Of a stretch of 64,000 nt of DNA, positions 1 through 10,015 are shown piece after piece. The DNA is from Carya illinoinensis (Eukaryota; Streptophyta; Magnoliopsida; Fagales; Juglandaceae). Each line of letters begins with the position of its first letter. Within the stretch, counting starts at the first letter, position 1. Made by a program: the position numbers and the translations under genes. The notes beneath the pieces were generated by a model that saw only the letters and a list, made by a program, of their open reading frames with translations, was not told where the DNA came from and searched no databases. The stretch lies in the NCBI RefSeq assembly GCF_018687715.1, contig NC_056753.1:13150501-13214500 (forward strand), written 5' to 3'.

Positions 1-1394
1 AGAAGACTTCTGTTTTCTTTGCTAAAGACTTCTCGTCAAGAAGAAAGGCTGATTTGCTAAGGACTACGGGTTTCTCTGAAGGTAGTTTTCCTTTTACTTA
101 CTTGGGTGCACCCATTGTTTCAAGTAAACTCTCTAGAGTTCACTTTGAGCCTTTTTTTAAATAAAGTTAATAGAAAACTGGGAGGGTGGAAGTTGAAATG
201 TTTATCATCTGAAGGCAAACTGATTTTTATAAAGCATGTTTTATCTAGCTTGCCAATCCACTTGATGTCAATTCTAAATTTTCCTCAAGCTGTGCTAAAG
301 AGTACTAAGAGTTTGTTTAGCTCTTTTTCTGGGGTGTGATGGAAGGCAAGTCCAAGAAAAAATGGGTAGCTTGGAAAACTATGTGTAAGCTCACGAAGGA
401 GAGAGGGATTAGCAGTAGAGATCTTGAGGATATTCAAACCTCTTTGCATATGAAATATGCTTGGAAGGTGTTGACAGGTCAGGATATTTGGGCGAGCTTT
501 TCTTTGCAAAATATGTGGGAGATAAGCATGTTTCTTTGTTAAACCAGAGCAAGGGATCCAAATTTTGGAAGATGATTGTTAAATGGCGGGTGCTTGATGG
601 AAACATTTTTTTTTTAAGGGATAGATGGTTGGATATTTGGCCACTTCTTGACTCACTACCTATTGTAGAGTTACCCAATTCAAAACTGGTAGAGGTGAAA
701 ATTGATGATGGCTGGGATTTGGAGTTTTTAGAGAGACTAGTTGGAGAGGCCAAAGCAGATGAAATTTGTAATGCTTTGGCAACCCAAAAAAAAAATGGTA
801 ATGATGTGCTTGTATGGATGAAAAACAAAGATGGCTCTTTCTCCATGAAATCGGCTTGGCACTATATTAGAATTATTAGCCCAAAAGTTGATTGGGCTTA
901 GTGGATATGGCATGAGGCACTTCCGAAAAAAAATCTCTATTTTTCTTTGGAAAGCTTTTCATAATGGTTTAAATGTTGATGATAGACTGAGAAGAATTGG
1001 AATTCCTATTACTTCAAAATGTGACTGTTGTGAGAATGGGAATTATGAAGATTTATCTCATGTTCTTGCTTCTAGTGAGTTTGCTTTGATTATTTAGAAG
1101 AAGGCTTCTTCTATTCTGGGCGTTCCTTTTGATTCAAATAGAACATGGAGAGACTTAATGATGTTGTGGTTTCACAGCATAGAAGTTGTAAAACTCAGAT
1201 GGAAGGCAAGAAGCTTACTATTGACAATATTTGGAGATCTATTTGCTTATGGTTACTAAGAGTTCAAGAGAGTCTCAAGAAATTGTCTAAATTGACAGCT
1301 GCCGATGTGAGTAGGCTGAAAGAACTGGGTTTACAGGTTCTCTTACTACAGTGTCGAGATGTCAGCTTGTTTATTGGGAGAAGCCGAGACAAGA
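1..1394 (+). pseudogene. LINE (non-LTR retrotransposon) ORF2 3' part: end of RT domain, linker and zf-RVT
   Basis: Remains of the reverse transcriptase ORF of a plant L1-type LINE, which would copy its own RNA at a nicked target. Translation shows the C-terminal RT/thumb stretch (GGWKLKCLSSEGKLIFIKH, then SLPIHLMSILNFPQA) at about 180-300. The linker (KKKWVAWKTMCKLTKERG) follows near 350-410, and a zf-RVT segment (KISIFLWKAFHNGLNV, then CDCCENG and a late H) at about 920-1060. The reading frame changes near 336 and 450 and again after 900, and a TAG interrupts it at 899-901, so the copy is dead. The 5' part lies outside the window. The ORF resumes at 3689 after an LTR insertion. Family assignment is firm; the clade within L1 is not resolved. 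Confidence 0.85.
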
Positions 1395-1848
1395 TGTGAT
1401 ACCCCGTTTTTACGTGTATTTTCACTGAAGGAGTATTTTAATTTAATTAAAATATTAGTTCTTTTATTTTAATTTATTGTATTTTAATTGGATTTATTTA
1501 GTTGTAATATTTGTTTTGTGGAGCTTTCTTAATATTAATTATCGTTTTGAATTTAGATTGCTGTGTAATTTAATTTAGTTTGTTTTTGGATTTAAAATTT
1601 AGTTGTTAGTTTTTACTATTTATTTATTATATTTTAGTTTGATGTGGTGTTTAAATTATTTTAATCGTTTTATAGCTTTTAAAATTATTTTCGTCGGATC
1701 AGTTTCTGGACTCTAGAGGTGAGGATTGTACCTCATTTCTTTTCCCCATCTTTTCTTTTTCTCTTTTCTTTTTTTTCTTTCTCTTTTCTTTCTTTTCTTC
1801 TTTCTTTCTTTTCTTTCTTCTCCTTTCTGTTTCTCCTCCCGTGCGCTA

Positions 1849-1890
<42 letters not shown>
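1849..1890 (+). repeat. (CT)n microsatellite inside LTR copy 1
   Basis: About 20 uninterrupted CT dinucleotides within the pyrimidine-rich leader of the LTR. Other copies of this LTR have shorter CT runs at the equivalent place. Confidence 0.95.
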
Positions 1891-1894
<4 letters not shown>

Positions 1895-3041
1895 ACTATC
1901 GCTGTTTGCCTTCTGCCACCCAGCACCGCCGCTCGCCGGCGACGTGGTCGACACCACTCACCCAGAAATCTTCCCCTCCGGCCGGCGCACCTCCCCACCA
2001 AATTTCACCTCCATCCGAGCCACCGTTAGCCGCCACGAGCTCCTCCAAGCCGCACGATTTTTGTGCATTTCCGCCGCTGTCATTCCACCTCCGGCCACCA
2101 TCTCTTCACCACTTCATCACCTACCTCTTGCCATCCTAAACCACCCATTTCCAGCTCCGATCCGTTGCCGGAGCAGCTCCCACGAGCTCATCCTTGTTTT
2201 TGCTATTTTTCACTTCCACCGCCATTTCCACCACCACCCACGGCCAACTCTCACTTCCATTAGCTTCATAAACATCTCTAGGCCATTCCCCATCAATTTC
2301 AAGTCTTGGTTGATCCCCGTTCGAAAGTGGATATTTTACAACCCACGGCCATAGTGTATTTTACATTGTTACGTTGCTTTTTCTCCGCCGTTTGCAGCTC
2401 CTTGATCCTTCGAAAATTATCATATAGCGCTGTAAGTATTTTTCAAACTCTATTTTAGATTTAAATATATTATTACTTTTACAATATATTCATTGACTGG
2501 TTGGTTAATTCCGAACTGAGTTCGAAGAGTCGGGGGTCGGATGGATTTGAGGACGGAGTTGTTTGTTATTGTTGATATTGTTATTTGTTGGATGAATTGT
2601 GTTTTGAGGTGTGCATTGCATAGTGCATTCATGTGCATGTATTAAATTGAGAAAAACTGGTTTTATTTATGTAAATAGATTTTCGGGTGCGTGTGTATCA
2701 CGACCCCAAGCCGGGATGGGGTATTATCTTGGTGGAGCTCCTCTGGTCACTCGGGAGTGGATAATACTGAGTGACATCCCCTGGGTTGTCGCTGGGCGAC
2801 GACCGGATCGCACGATACGTTAACACTCTCGTGTCGACTCCGTGGTCCTTAGGCTGGCGGGGACTAGAGGATGGCCTGGTCTAGGTACGCGCTGGGCGCG
2901 AGACTGGGCATCGCTCATTTAGGTGTCACACGCATAGTCGTTACCTACGGTGTGGTATAGGAGCCAGAGTGTGCGGATGATCCTTATGGGAGATCATGGT
3001 GCATGCGATAATTGGAATGGGTTTTGGATATTGGATACGGG

Positions 3042-3143
3042 CCATTTTCTGGGAAAATGGCGAGGTTTTGCTTGAGGTTATTGTGATCCATTTTCTAGGA
3101 AAATGGTAGTTTTCTTGATTTGGACCATTATCTGGGATAATGG
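3042..3143 (+). repeat. Three hairpin-forming repeats in LTR copy 1
   Basis: Three 19-bp inverted repeats at 3042-3060, 3088-3106 and 3125-3143. Each has an 8-bp stem of the type CCATTTTC/GAAAATGG or CCATTATC/GATAATGG around a 3-nt loop (TGG or TAG). The third stem differs by a paired change that keeps base pairing. The same trio is in the copy at 36233-38328. Confidence 0.8.
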
Positions 3144-3647
3144 CAAGGTTTTGTTTAAAGGATATGTTTTGGGCCAAAATGGAATTTTTGGTGTGCGTGG
3201 AAAAATGTGGATTTATGGGATATGTGCATTTGACATTCTTTCATGCATATTGTTGAGTTTAATATGTTTTTATCTTGTGGCGTTTGGATTATTACTTACC
3301 TGCGGCACCATTTTGGTACCATAGACTTTGATGCAGATGTGGAGGAAGAGGAGGAGGCTGAGCCCGAGGAGGCGGCTCCGCTAGAGTTTTGACTTGAAGT
3401 CTTTCATGTTTAAAAAATTATCTCTATTAGTTTTTATGGCTTGTAATTTGGTTTGAAACAATATTTGAGACTTGTAATATTTTATTATGTATGTCTTAAA
3501 CGGGTTTGTATTAAACAAAAATTTTGGTACTCAGTTATAAGACTTTTATTATCCGCTGCGTGTTTTTGTTGTACACTTGTTGCATGTACACACACTTGGC
3601 ACTTGGCGATGGGATGTGTGACCCATGTTGTCACCATCCCGACGTTT

Positions 3648-3680
3648 CGATTTCCACGTGTCCGTACGTGGGAATTGGGG
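3648..3680 (+). promoter_or_regulatory. G-box-containing near-palindrome at the LTR terminus
   Basis: Close to the LTR end, sequence of the form CCACGTG...TACGTGG makes a near-perfect palindrome containing a CACGTG G-box core and a second ACGT core. The minus-strand copies at 12843 and 17545 keep the same pair. ACGT cores bind plant bZIP factors; use as an enhancer here is inference, and its position near the end of the LTR rather than upstream of a start site is a caution. Confidence 0.45.
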
Positions 3681-3688
3681 GCGTCACA

Positions 3689-4114
3689 CAAGATAAAGTT
3701 AAGCTTAATGTTTATGGGTGCAGTCGGGGAAATCTTGGTAGAAGAGGAGCTGGTGGTGTTATTCAGAATGCTCAGGGGAAATTATTGCTAGCTTTTTCGT
3801 GCTTCTTGGGTGAGGGTTCTAATAACTTTGCTGAGTTAAAAGCTTTGTCTGTAGGTTTAAAGTACTGTCGAGACTTGGGATTTAATATGGTTGATATTGA
3901 GTCTGATTCTTTGGTTTGTGTTAACTGGGTTGTTCATCGAAGATGTGGAACATGGTACTTGGAATATTTTTGGGAGGAAGTGATTAATCTTTTTGACAAT
4001 GGAAATTTCTCCATTCATCACATCCTTCGTGAAGGAAATATGCCAGCTGATTTTTTGGCAAAGATGGGTGCGGAAGGTTTGATGAGAGCGTGGCGATCTG
4101 ATGTACAGGTTTAA
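3689..4114 (+). pseudogene. LINE ORF2 C-terminal RNase H-like (RVT_3) domain, continuation of 1-1394
   Basis: The last domain of the LINE ORF, interrupted by the LTR at 1395-3688. Across the target duplication the frame reads WEKPRQ then DKVKLNVYG, so the two halves join cleanly. RNase H-like signatures are GAGGVIQNAQGKLLLAF, NNFAELKALSVGLKYC (with its Glu), DIESDSLVCVNW (with its Asp) and HILREGNMPADFLAKMG (His and the last Asp). The expected Asp of KLNVDG is replaced by Tyr (KLNVYG). This half has no internal stop. RNase H tails are known in many plant L1 elements. Confidence 0.85.
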
Positions 4115-4477
4115 GAATTTCTTAGAGGTTTGTTAAGAGTTGATAAGTTGTATTTACCTAATTTACAACAATCTTAGTTTCATTGTTTATTTTTTATTGC
4201 AATAAGTGGCTATTATGTGATAATAAATCACATAGGCTTGTCAGTTTGGTTTTATTTGGGTTGGTTTTCTTGATCTTGTTGGCTTGATTTTGACACTTGG
4301 TTTTGGTTTAGTTTATAGCGTCTATTTGTAAGCCCCCAAGGGTATTGATGTTACCACGGTATTCCTCCGCCACAAGTGAGGACTTCTTTAATAAACTTGG
4401 GACGAGGTCATTATAAAGGTGACTACCGGCTCTTTACCGAAAAAAACAAAAAAACAAAAAAAAAAAAAAAACAAAAC
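4115..4477 (+). repeat. LINE 3' UTR and poly(A) tail
   Basis: Non-coding sequence after the RNase H stop, ending in an A-rich tail at about 4440-4477 (A runs broken by single Cs). This marks the 3' end of the LINE insertion. No target duplication can be checked because the 5' end is outside the window. Confidence 0.8.
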
Positions 4478-4549
4478 TTATGATTAGTTTACTATTTATG
4501 TATGATGGATAAGGGAATTATAGTTTATATATGTATGTTACCATATATG
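4478..4549 (+). mobile_element. Old LTR remnant, left part (continues at 7384)
   Basis: AT-rich sequence that, joined to 7384 onward, matches 31800-31990 in order (the same GTATGTATGATG, ATGCCATGTCATTACA and TCTATCACG landmarks). It is therefore the left shoulder of an old LTR that was split by the element at 4550-7383. Confidence 0.55.
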
Positions 4550-5456
4550 TGTAATACCCTAGTCTTACTATGTGAGTCTTTATGTCATTTTATTTTAATC
4601 CTTAAGTTAAATATTTTCATGTAAAGATTTTATTAGTTTATTAATTCAATTTATTTTATTTTAAGATGTGTGTGTTTTTATTTTATATGAATTATTAAAA
4701 TGAGATGAGAGCATATTTTTATATCCTTAATATAGTTTCTTTTAAGTCCTTCACTTTGAATTAATTATGAATTGGCCCCTTTGAACTTACACCCTTGGAT
4801 TGAGGTAGGTGTAAGATTTATCTTCTTAGGCTTAATCTAGGATGTCCAACATGCACCTCATGAAGACAGGCTTTGACCACTTTTCATTTCCTAAGGAGCT
4901 TCTATCGGTTAAAGGGCCAAAAGACTTGTAAGTCTTCTCACTTCTTCAAGCCATCGTACAAAATCATTTCCTCTCCTTCTTCCTTCACTTTCTAGTTCAA
5001 GAGAAGAACCAAGACTTCTTTCCATCACCTAAACCGTGTGAGCTCCCAAAAGAAATAAAGAAAGTTAAATCTTTCCAAACCGTGCACTATATCTATTTCC
5101 TTACCACTTTGAGGTTTCTTATAGTTGGAATTTCCAAGTGTTTTCATCTTTCAAGAAGTGAAGAAATTTGGGGTAAGGGTTCCTAACTCATTTCTTAGTG
5201 TAAGTGATATATGGATTTTTTTGAAATACATCAACCATCTTATATATATATGTACATGGTTTTGAGGTGTTGTTAGGGTCAACCGAACGATGTGTTGTAT
5301 TGTGTCAGTTTTTGTTTTATTTTCATCTCTTTATGTTGTGGTTTGGTATGTATATATGTGCATGTGTTCTGTTTTGCTAACCAAGTGTATACAAAGCTGT
5401 TTTGAGGTAGTGTTTCAGGTATATAAATATATAAGGCTGTTTGAGAGGTTGCTTTC

Positions 5457-5765
5457 CGTGTAAATAGATTTGAAAGGCTGTTTCAATATTCTATTTTGCA
5501 TATATACATGTTTATGTTCTATTTTAAGTGTAAATATATATGAGAGGCTGTTTTAATGTTCTATTTTGTATATATGCATATTTATGTTATGTTTTAAGTG
5601 TAAATATATATGAGAGACTGTTTTAATGTTCTGTTTTGTATATATGCATGTTTATGTTCTGTTTTAAGTGTAAATATATATGAGAGGCTGTTTTAATGTT
5701 TTGTTTTGTATATATATATATATATATATAATTATGTTCTGTTTTAAGTGATTAAATGCATATAT
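5457..5765 (+). repeat. 70-bp tandem repeat inside the solo LTR
   Basis: About four copies of a 70-bp AT-rich unit; the landmark TAAATATATATGAGAG recurs at 5531, 5601 and 5671. Units differ by a few substitutions, and the last contains a (TA)n run. No reading frame is conserved through it. Confidence 0.9.
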
Positions 5766-6576
5766 GGAGCTGTTTTGATGTTGTGTTAACTAAATTAATT
5801 ATTTTCTTATGTTACTTTTGTAAGGATTTGTCGAGAGGATAGTTATTTGAAGTAACGTTAATGGTAGAAAACAACGTTAGACTTATAATATTTTAGTTAT
5901 CGTTAAAAGGAGGTCTAAAGGATGTTGGATGAGTATTAACACTCTTGTTATTTATTGGATTATGATTTTCTGAAGTTAAAGGGATTGCAGCGAATCAAGG
6001 TAAGTAGCTATGACCATCCGCCCACGCCAAGTTCTCTTGTGGAGGAATATATCTCTATTTCTTTCCAAACATTCCTCTAATTAAAGAATAAATGAATTTA
6101 TATTATGTACGAGCCTTTTTTGGTAGCCCCTGTTAAGTATCCTATCGATTATAATTGGTTGTATGTGTATATGGTAATGCATGCATATAGATTCTAAGTC
6201 ATGGAATTTTCATACATGCTTCTTGAAATAACTAAGGTTCTATTTATATCTAAGCATGACATGAAATGCTATTTTTCAAAATAAATGCATATGCATTGGA
6301 CTAAGGAAGATACTGAAAATGTTTGATTTCAAAGAAAGAAAAGGAATGAATTAGTGTATGAAAATATGTAATGACAATATGAAGGGAAAGGGTACCAAAG
6401 AAATGGGCAGATTGCAATGCCGAGTAAGTAGTACTGGTAGTGCACCCAATGCTGCTCCCTGACAGAAAGGGGTTCCTAACCTGTGGCCACGGGTGGAATC
6501 CAGGTCCAAGAAGACCGCTAACCCCAACACACGGGGCGTAATAGTGTGCTGGCCAAAAGAAAGTGAAAGATTAAAT

Positions 6577-6745
6577 TAAGTGTATGCATGAAGATATGAT
6601 ATATAAGTATGTATGAAAATAAGAAATAAAGATTATGCATGAAAGCATGAAGTAAGTATATGCATGGTAGTAAGAAGTAAGCGTATGCATGAAATTATAA
6701 AGAAAGTGTATGCATGGAAGTATTGTCAGAATTAGTAATGGTTTA
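6577..6745 (+). repeat. Degenerate short repeats built on GTATGCATGAAA
   Basis: Imperfect units of roughly 25-35 bp containing GTATGCATG and AAGAAATAA-like pieces recur several times toward the end of the solo LTR. No coding potential is evident. Confidence 0.6.
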
Positions 6746-7383
6746 TGGATGCATGTTTTCAAAAGAAAATACTATATGCTTATTAAGTTAACAGCATGGT
6801 GTACTGCTTACTGAGTATTAGACTTACTTTGTGTTTATGTTTTAAACGTCCAGGAATAGACGAATCTGCTGAGGAGCTGAGTAATGCTGAGGAGGGAGGG
6901 GCCGACGTTTAGTAGTCCCTGGGTAGTTTGGTTTCTTTCTGATGACGATATATGTTTCTTATGTTTTGATACTGGACCCCACACGGGGATGTTTTATTGA
7001 GTTAATTTCTAGACAAGATACCTTCGGGTATAAGGTATATTTTATGATGGGGTGATGGAAACCCCTCTTGCTTTAAGTTAGTTTTCTTTTATAATGACTG
7101 TAGGGACTGAGTCCCTTTTTGTTTAAAATAGTTACGTTAAATGAATGGATGACGGACTCTGAGAGTCCTTTGTAAAGGAATGTAAAGGTATGTCTGTTAG
7201 GTGTTTCTTTTAGTTAGAAATTAGAATTTATGCGTGATGCGTTCGAACCCGTCACGTATTATCTTTTAAAAAAAATACTAATAACAATATGGGCATTTAT
7301 TTATAAATAAATTTACAGTTATAATAGGAAAAAGAACAGGTACGGGATCACGGTCTCGCTCTTGATAGGGTGGGGTTGTGACA

Positions 7384-8677
7384 ATATGTCATGTCATGCC
7401 ATGTCATTACAAGTTTATTTGTTATGCATGATTTATTCTGTCAAGAATATTTATCTGTTACATAATCTATTCTATCACGTATTGCTATATGTTATAAGTA
7501 TGCCATATGTTTCATGTATGTCATATCATGTAATATTCACTGTTGCAAGTATGTTATGTTAAGTACGTTGCTTGTTACATGTTATATTATGTTACAAAAT
7601 GTTATCTATTACATGTTATGTCATGCTATGAAATGTTTCTATCTCAAGTAAGTCGTGTCTTTCGAGTTACATTCAAGTTATGTTGTGTTACATCAGGACT
7701 TTTGTCCTTTTGTATTCCAGTCACATTTCATCTCGAATATAGTTTGTGTATCTCAGAAACATTCTTTCAAGTCATGTGAAGTTAGTTATGTCTAGGATAC
7801 TCACGATGTAATCACTATTATTGTCCAAGCATCTCCACTCATAATTCACATGAGGTACTTCTAGCGAAATCATTTTGGTTGTTAGAATTGAGTTCAAGTT
7901 CAGTTATGCAGATACTCCTAGTGTGACCTTTCTGATTGTTAGGGTATTTTATTTAAAATAATCATGATGTAATCATTCTGATTGTCAGAATATGACTAGG
8001 TATTCCTGATGTAATCATTTTGATTGCTAGGGTACATGATTTAAAATACTCATGATGGAATCATTTTGATTGTCTGAATATCTCTGATAGAATATGTAGG
8101 GCGGAATCATTCTAATTGTTCACTATTCCTAACGAAACCACTGGCGAAATCATTTTGATTGTCAGAACTCAGATCAAGTTCATGTTAACTTAAGTTTTAG
8201 TTCAAGTTCACGTTCAGTTCATGTTAAGTTCACGTTCAGTTTCAATTATGTCTCGTTCATGCACAAATTCAGTTTATTGAACAAGATTCCAAGTTCATGA
8301 TGTATTTCACGTTCATGTTATGTTCAAGTTCACGTTAATGTTATGTTTATGTTCACGTTAATGTCAAGTCTCAAGTTCATGTTCATGTCATGTCAAGTCA
8401 AGAGCCTAGTCTCCGTTGTTTTAGATTATAGTCTTTTGAGACCTATATAATCATGGAAGTTTATTTTGTTAAGTATTAATGGATTATGTTTTAACTATTT
8501 GGGATATTATAAGTTTGGTGCATAGTATTGCTGAAAAAAAAAATTATTCGTTGCGAATATTGCATAATGTTAGATGCATGTATCTTATATGTCATGAATG
8601 GGGGGCAAGTAATCTTGTGTTGCATGTCTAGATTTTTAGATGTCTGTTCGATCCCAAGTGAAAATTTGGGAGCGTCA
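7384..8677 (+). mobile_element. Old chromovirus-like LTR remnant, right part ending GGGAGCGTCACA
   Basis: Continuation of 4478-4549. The final 170 bp (TTGCGAATATTGCATAATGTTAGATGC..., ending at a GCGTCACA terminus near 8677) matches the 3' end of the LTR at 45398-48259, whose end is fixed by an adjacent tRNA-Met-type primer site. So this is an old LTR of that family. About 7920-8165 holds imperfect repeats of 'AATCATTTTGATTGTCAGAAT' type, and 8170-8400 is rich in GTTCATGTTAAG-like words. No coding sequence. Confidence 0.65.
7920..8165 (+). repeat. Imperfect tandem repeats (~45-55 bp) with an AATCATTYTGATTGT core
   Basis: The core recurs at least five times at irregular spacing, separated by variable AT-rich linkers, inside the old LTR remnant. 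Repeats of this style are common in large plant LTRs. Confidence 0.7.
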
Positions 8678-8683
8678 CACCCA

Positions 8684-9632
8684 CGATGGCATGGAGGGAG
8701 GTCATTGGTTCTTCCTCATCTCTGTCGCTCTCCAATTCCTCTTCATTCAAAAAAATTCCTTCGATCAAAAATATTTTTTTACAGCGATGGCAGGGTACAA
8801 AATTCTCATCACAATTAAAACATAGTCCCTTCTTCCTCCTTTCTTGTATGTCACTAGGACTAAGACGCCGAATGGGTGGTGTTTTATTTCTTGACAAATT
8901 TGCCAAAGGCAACGGGGGTGGCATTGGCTCCACATTCATTGGATGTTTGGCCTCAATCATGATTGGCTTCAAATAGTCGAGACAGTCCTATGGCATCAGT
9001 GACAGACGTTGGTCGTGCCGCCTGCACATCAGTACGTAAGGGCTCCTTAAGTTCGCTTATGAAGAATTGGTGAGTAGGAGCGAATCCTCCAACATGGATT
9101 AGCAGCTATGCAAATTGCAGCTGTTATTCACGGACTATTCCAGTTTGGTGCAACTTGCTCAACTTGCCAAAATGATCTTCAAACATGGTTGGTCCATAGC
9201 AGATTCGAAGTCCCTTTTTTAGTGCCTCCCACGAATTAATTTCTTCGGTATCCTTTAATAATTGATACCACATCTGCACCTCTCCCTTCCAAGTGACATG
9301 CTGCCATTGGTAATTTCTCGATCTCATCCATTTGTTGATAATTGAAAAATTGCTCCACCTGATAAATCCAACTGGTTAGATCATCCAAGCCGTTGAACCC
9401 CGAAAAGTCCAACTTGGCTAGTTTTGGAACTGCCAAGTTGTTCCTTCCTCCATTATTCCACCCGTTTCTATTCCTTGACCCTGAGCCTTCCCCATCTCCC
9501 GAACTCCAATTGGCCAGGGAATCTACCTTCACGCTAGTCTCCTCAAAATTTTTCATAAGTCATTCCATTATACTCGTAAAGTTAGCCATTTGTTTTTCTA
9601 AACGCTCAACTCTGGAATCCACCATAACCTGA
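8684..9632 (-). pseudogene. Ty3/gypsy gag fragment with zinc knuckle (truncated element)
   Basis: Gag polyprotein remnant that would package the element's RNA. On the minus strand the N-terminal part reads LAVPKLAKLDFSGFNG..DLTSWIYQVEQFF, followed after a frame change by WKGEVQMWYQLLKD...SWEALKKGLRICYGP. Downstream (about 8770-8870) is a zinc knuckle of the form CFNCDENFVPCHRCKK; in most relatives the residue before HRC is Gly. Homology stops at LHAIVG near 8684, where the old LTR begins, so protease and pol are missing. Several frame changes and stops are present between 9556 and 8972. The matching LTR is at 9647-10015. Confidence 0.8.
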
Positions 9633-9646
9633 CTTTGATACCAAAA

Positions 9647-10015
9647 TGTTACGGGCTCTAGCGACTGAACGAGTAACTAGCAGATCAGCAAGAAAGGACG
9701 CTGGATCACTCCGAAATGCTCTACCTATTGTGGTGAATTAATTGAAAAATGCATGGGTTTTTTTTTGAGGATCCCACCTCTGCAAACCAAAGTTTGAATA
9801 ATTTCCAGATATCTTTGTTCATAGCATCCTTCCAAACTTTTAACCACATGGGATTACAAGGAAAGTATTTTGACATAAATGAAATTAAAGTTGACATAAA
9901 CGAAATTGCGGCTAATTGATTTATTCCCAACAAGGCAAGTCAGCCCTTACAACCATTTATTCTATAGCAGGAAAAATAGCAAAGTTGCCAAAGGAAGTGT
10001 TAGACTTCCGTAACA
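9647..10015 (-). mobile_element. Short LTR of the truncated gypsy element
   Basis: 369-bp LTR bounded by an 8-bp terminal inverted repeat, TGTTACGG at 9647 and CCGTAACA ending at 10015. Immediately inward (9633-9642, minus strand) is TGGTATCAAA, a tRNA-Met-type primer site with one change, and then gag. Position and orientation make it the 5' LTR of the minus-strand element. The 3' LTR is absent. Confidence 0.75.

Larger units (their letters stand above)
1395..3688 (+). mobile_element. Solo LTR, chromovirus (Tekay/Del-like) family, copy 1
   Basis: 2294-bp LTR running from TGTGATACCCC to GGGGGCGTCACA, flanked by perfect 5-bp target duplications CAAGA (1390-1394 and 3689-3693). There is no internal region, so it is a solo LTR left by LTR-LTR recombination. 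It splits the LINE ORF. The assignment to a chromovirus comes from the copy ending at 63456, which sits directly next to a polypurine tract and a chromodomain integrase. Inside are a pyrimidine-rich tract (about 1735-1890, including a CT microsatellite), a GC-rich C-rich stretch to about 2350, a GTAAGT donor-like site at 2432, and three short hairpins at 3042-3143. Long open frames over the pyrimidine-rich part are most likely compositional. Confidence 0.93.
4550..7383 (+). mobile_element. Solo LTR of an unnamed family (TGTAATACCC...TTGTGACA)
   Basis: 2834-bp element with TG...CA ends and perfect 5-bp target duplications ATATG (4545-4549 and 7384-7388), as expected for an LTR retrotransposon. 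No gag or pol reading frame is present inside, so I call it a solo LTR. A non-autonomous element with long non-coding content is the alternative. Its 3' part (about 6790-6910: TACTGCTTACTGAGTATTAGACTTA, then AAACGTCCAGGAATAGACG) matches the minus-strand sequence near 19960-20070, so the family occurs twice here. It contains a 70-bp tandem repeat. Confidence 0.85.

Noticed and set aside
1719..2354. 211-codon ORF in the chromovirus LTR as a host or element gene
   Set aside because: The frame lies over a pyrimidine-rich and C-rich leader where stops are rare on one strand. Other frames in the same stretch are open too, and the protein is low complexity (F/L/S, then P/H/S). I list the conservation as a finding, not as a CDS.
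8528..8976. Small + strand ORFs over 8528-8976
   Set aside because: They are shadows of the minus-strand gag zinc-knuckle region and the old LTR end.
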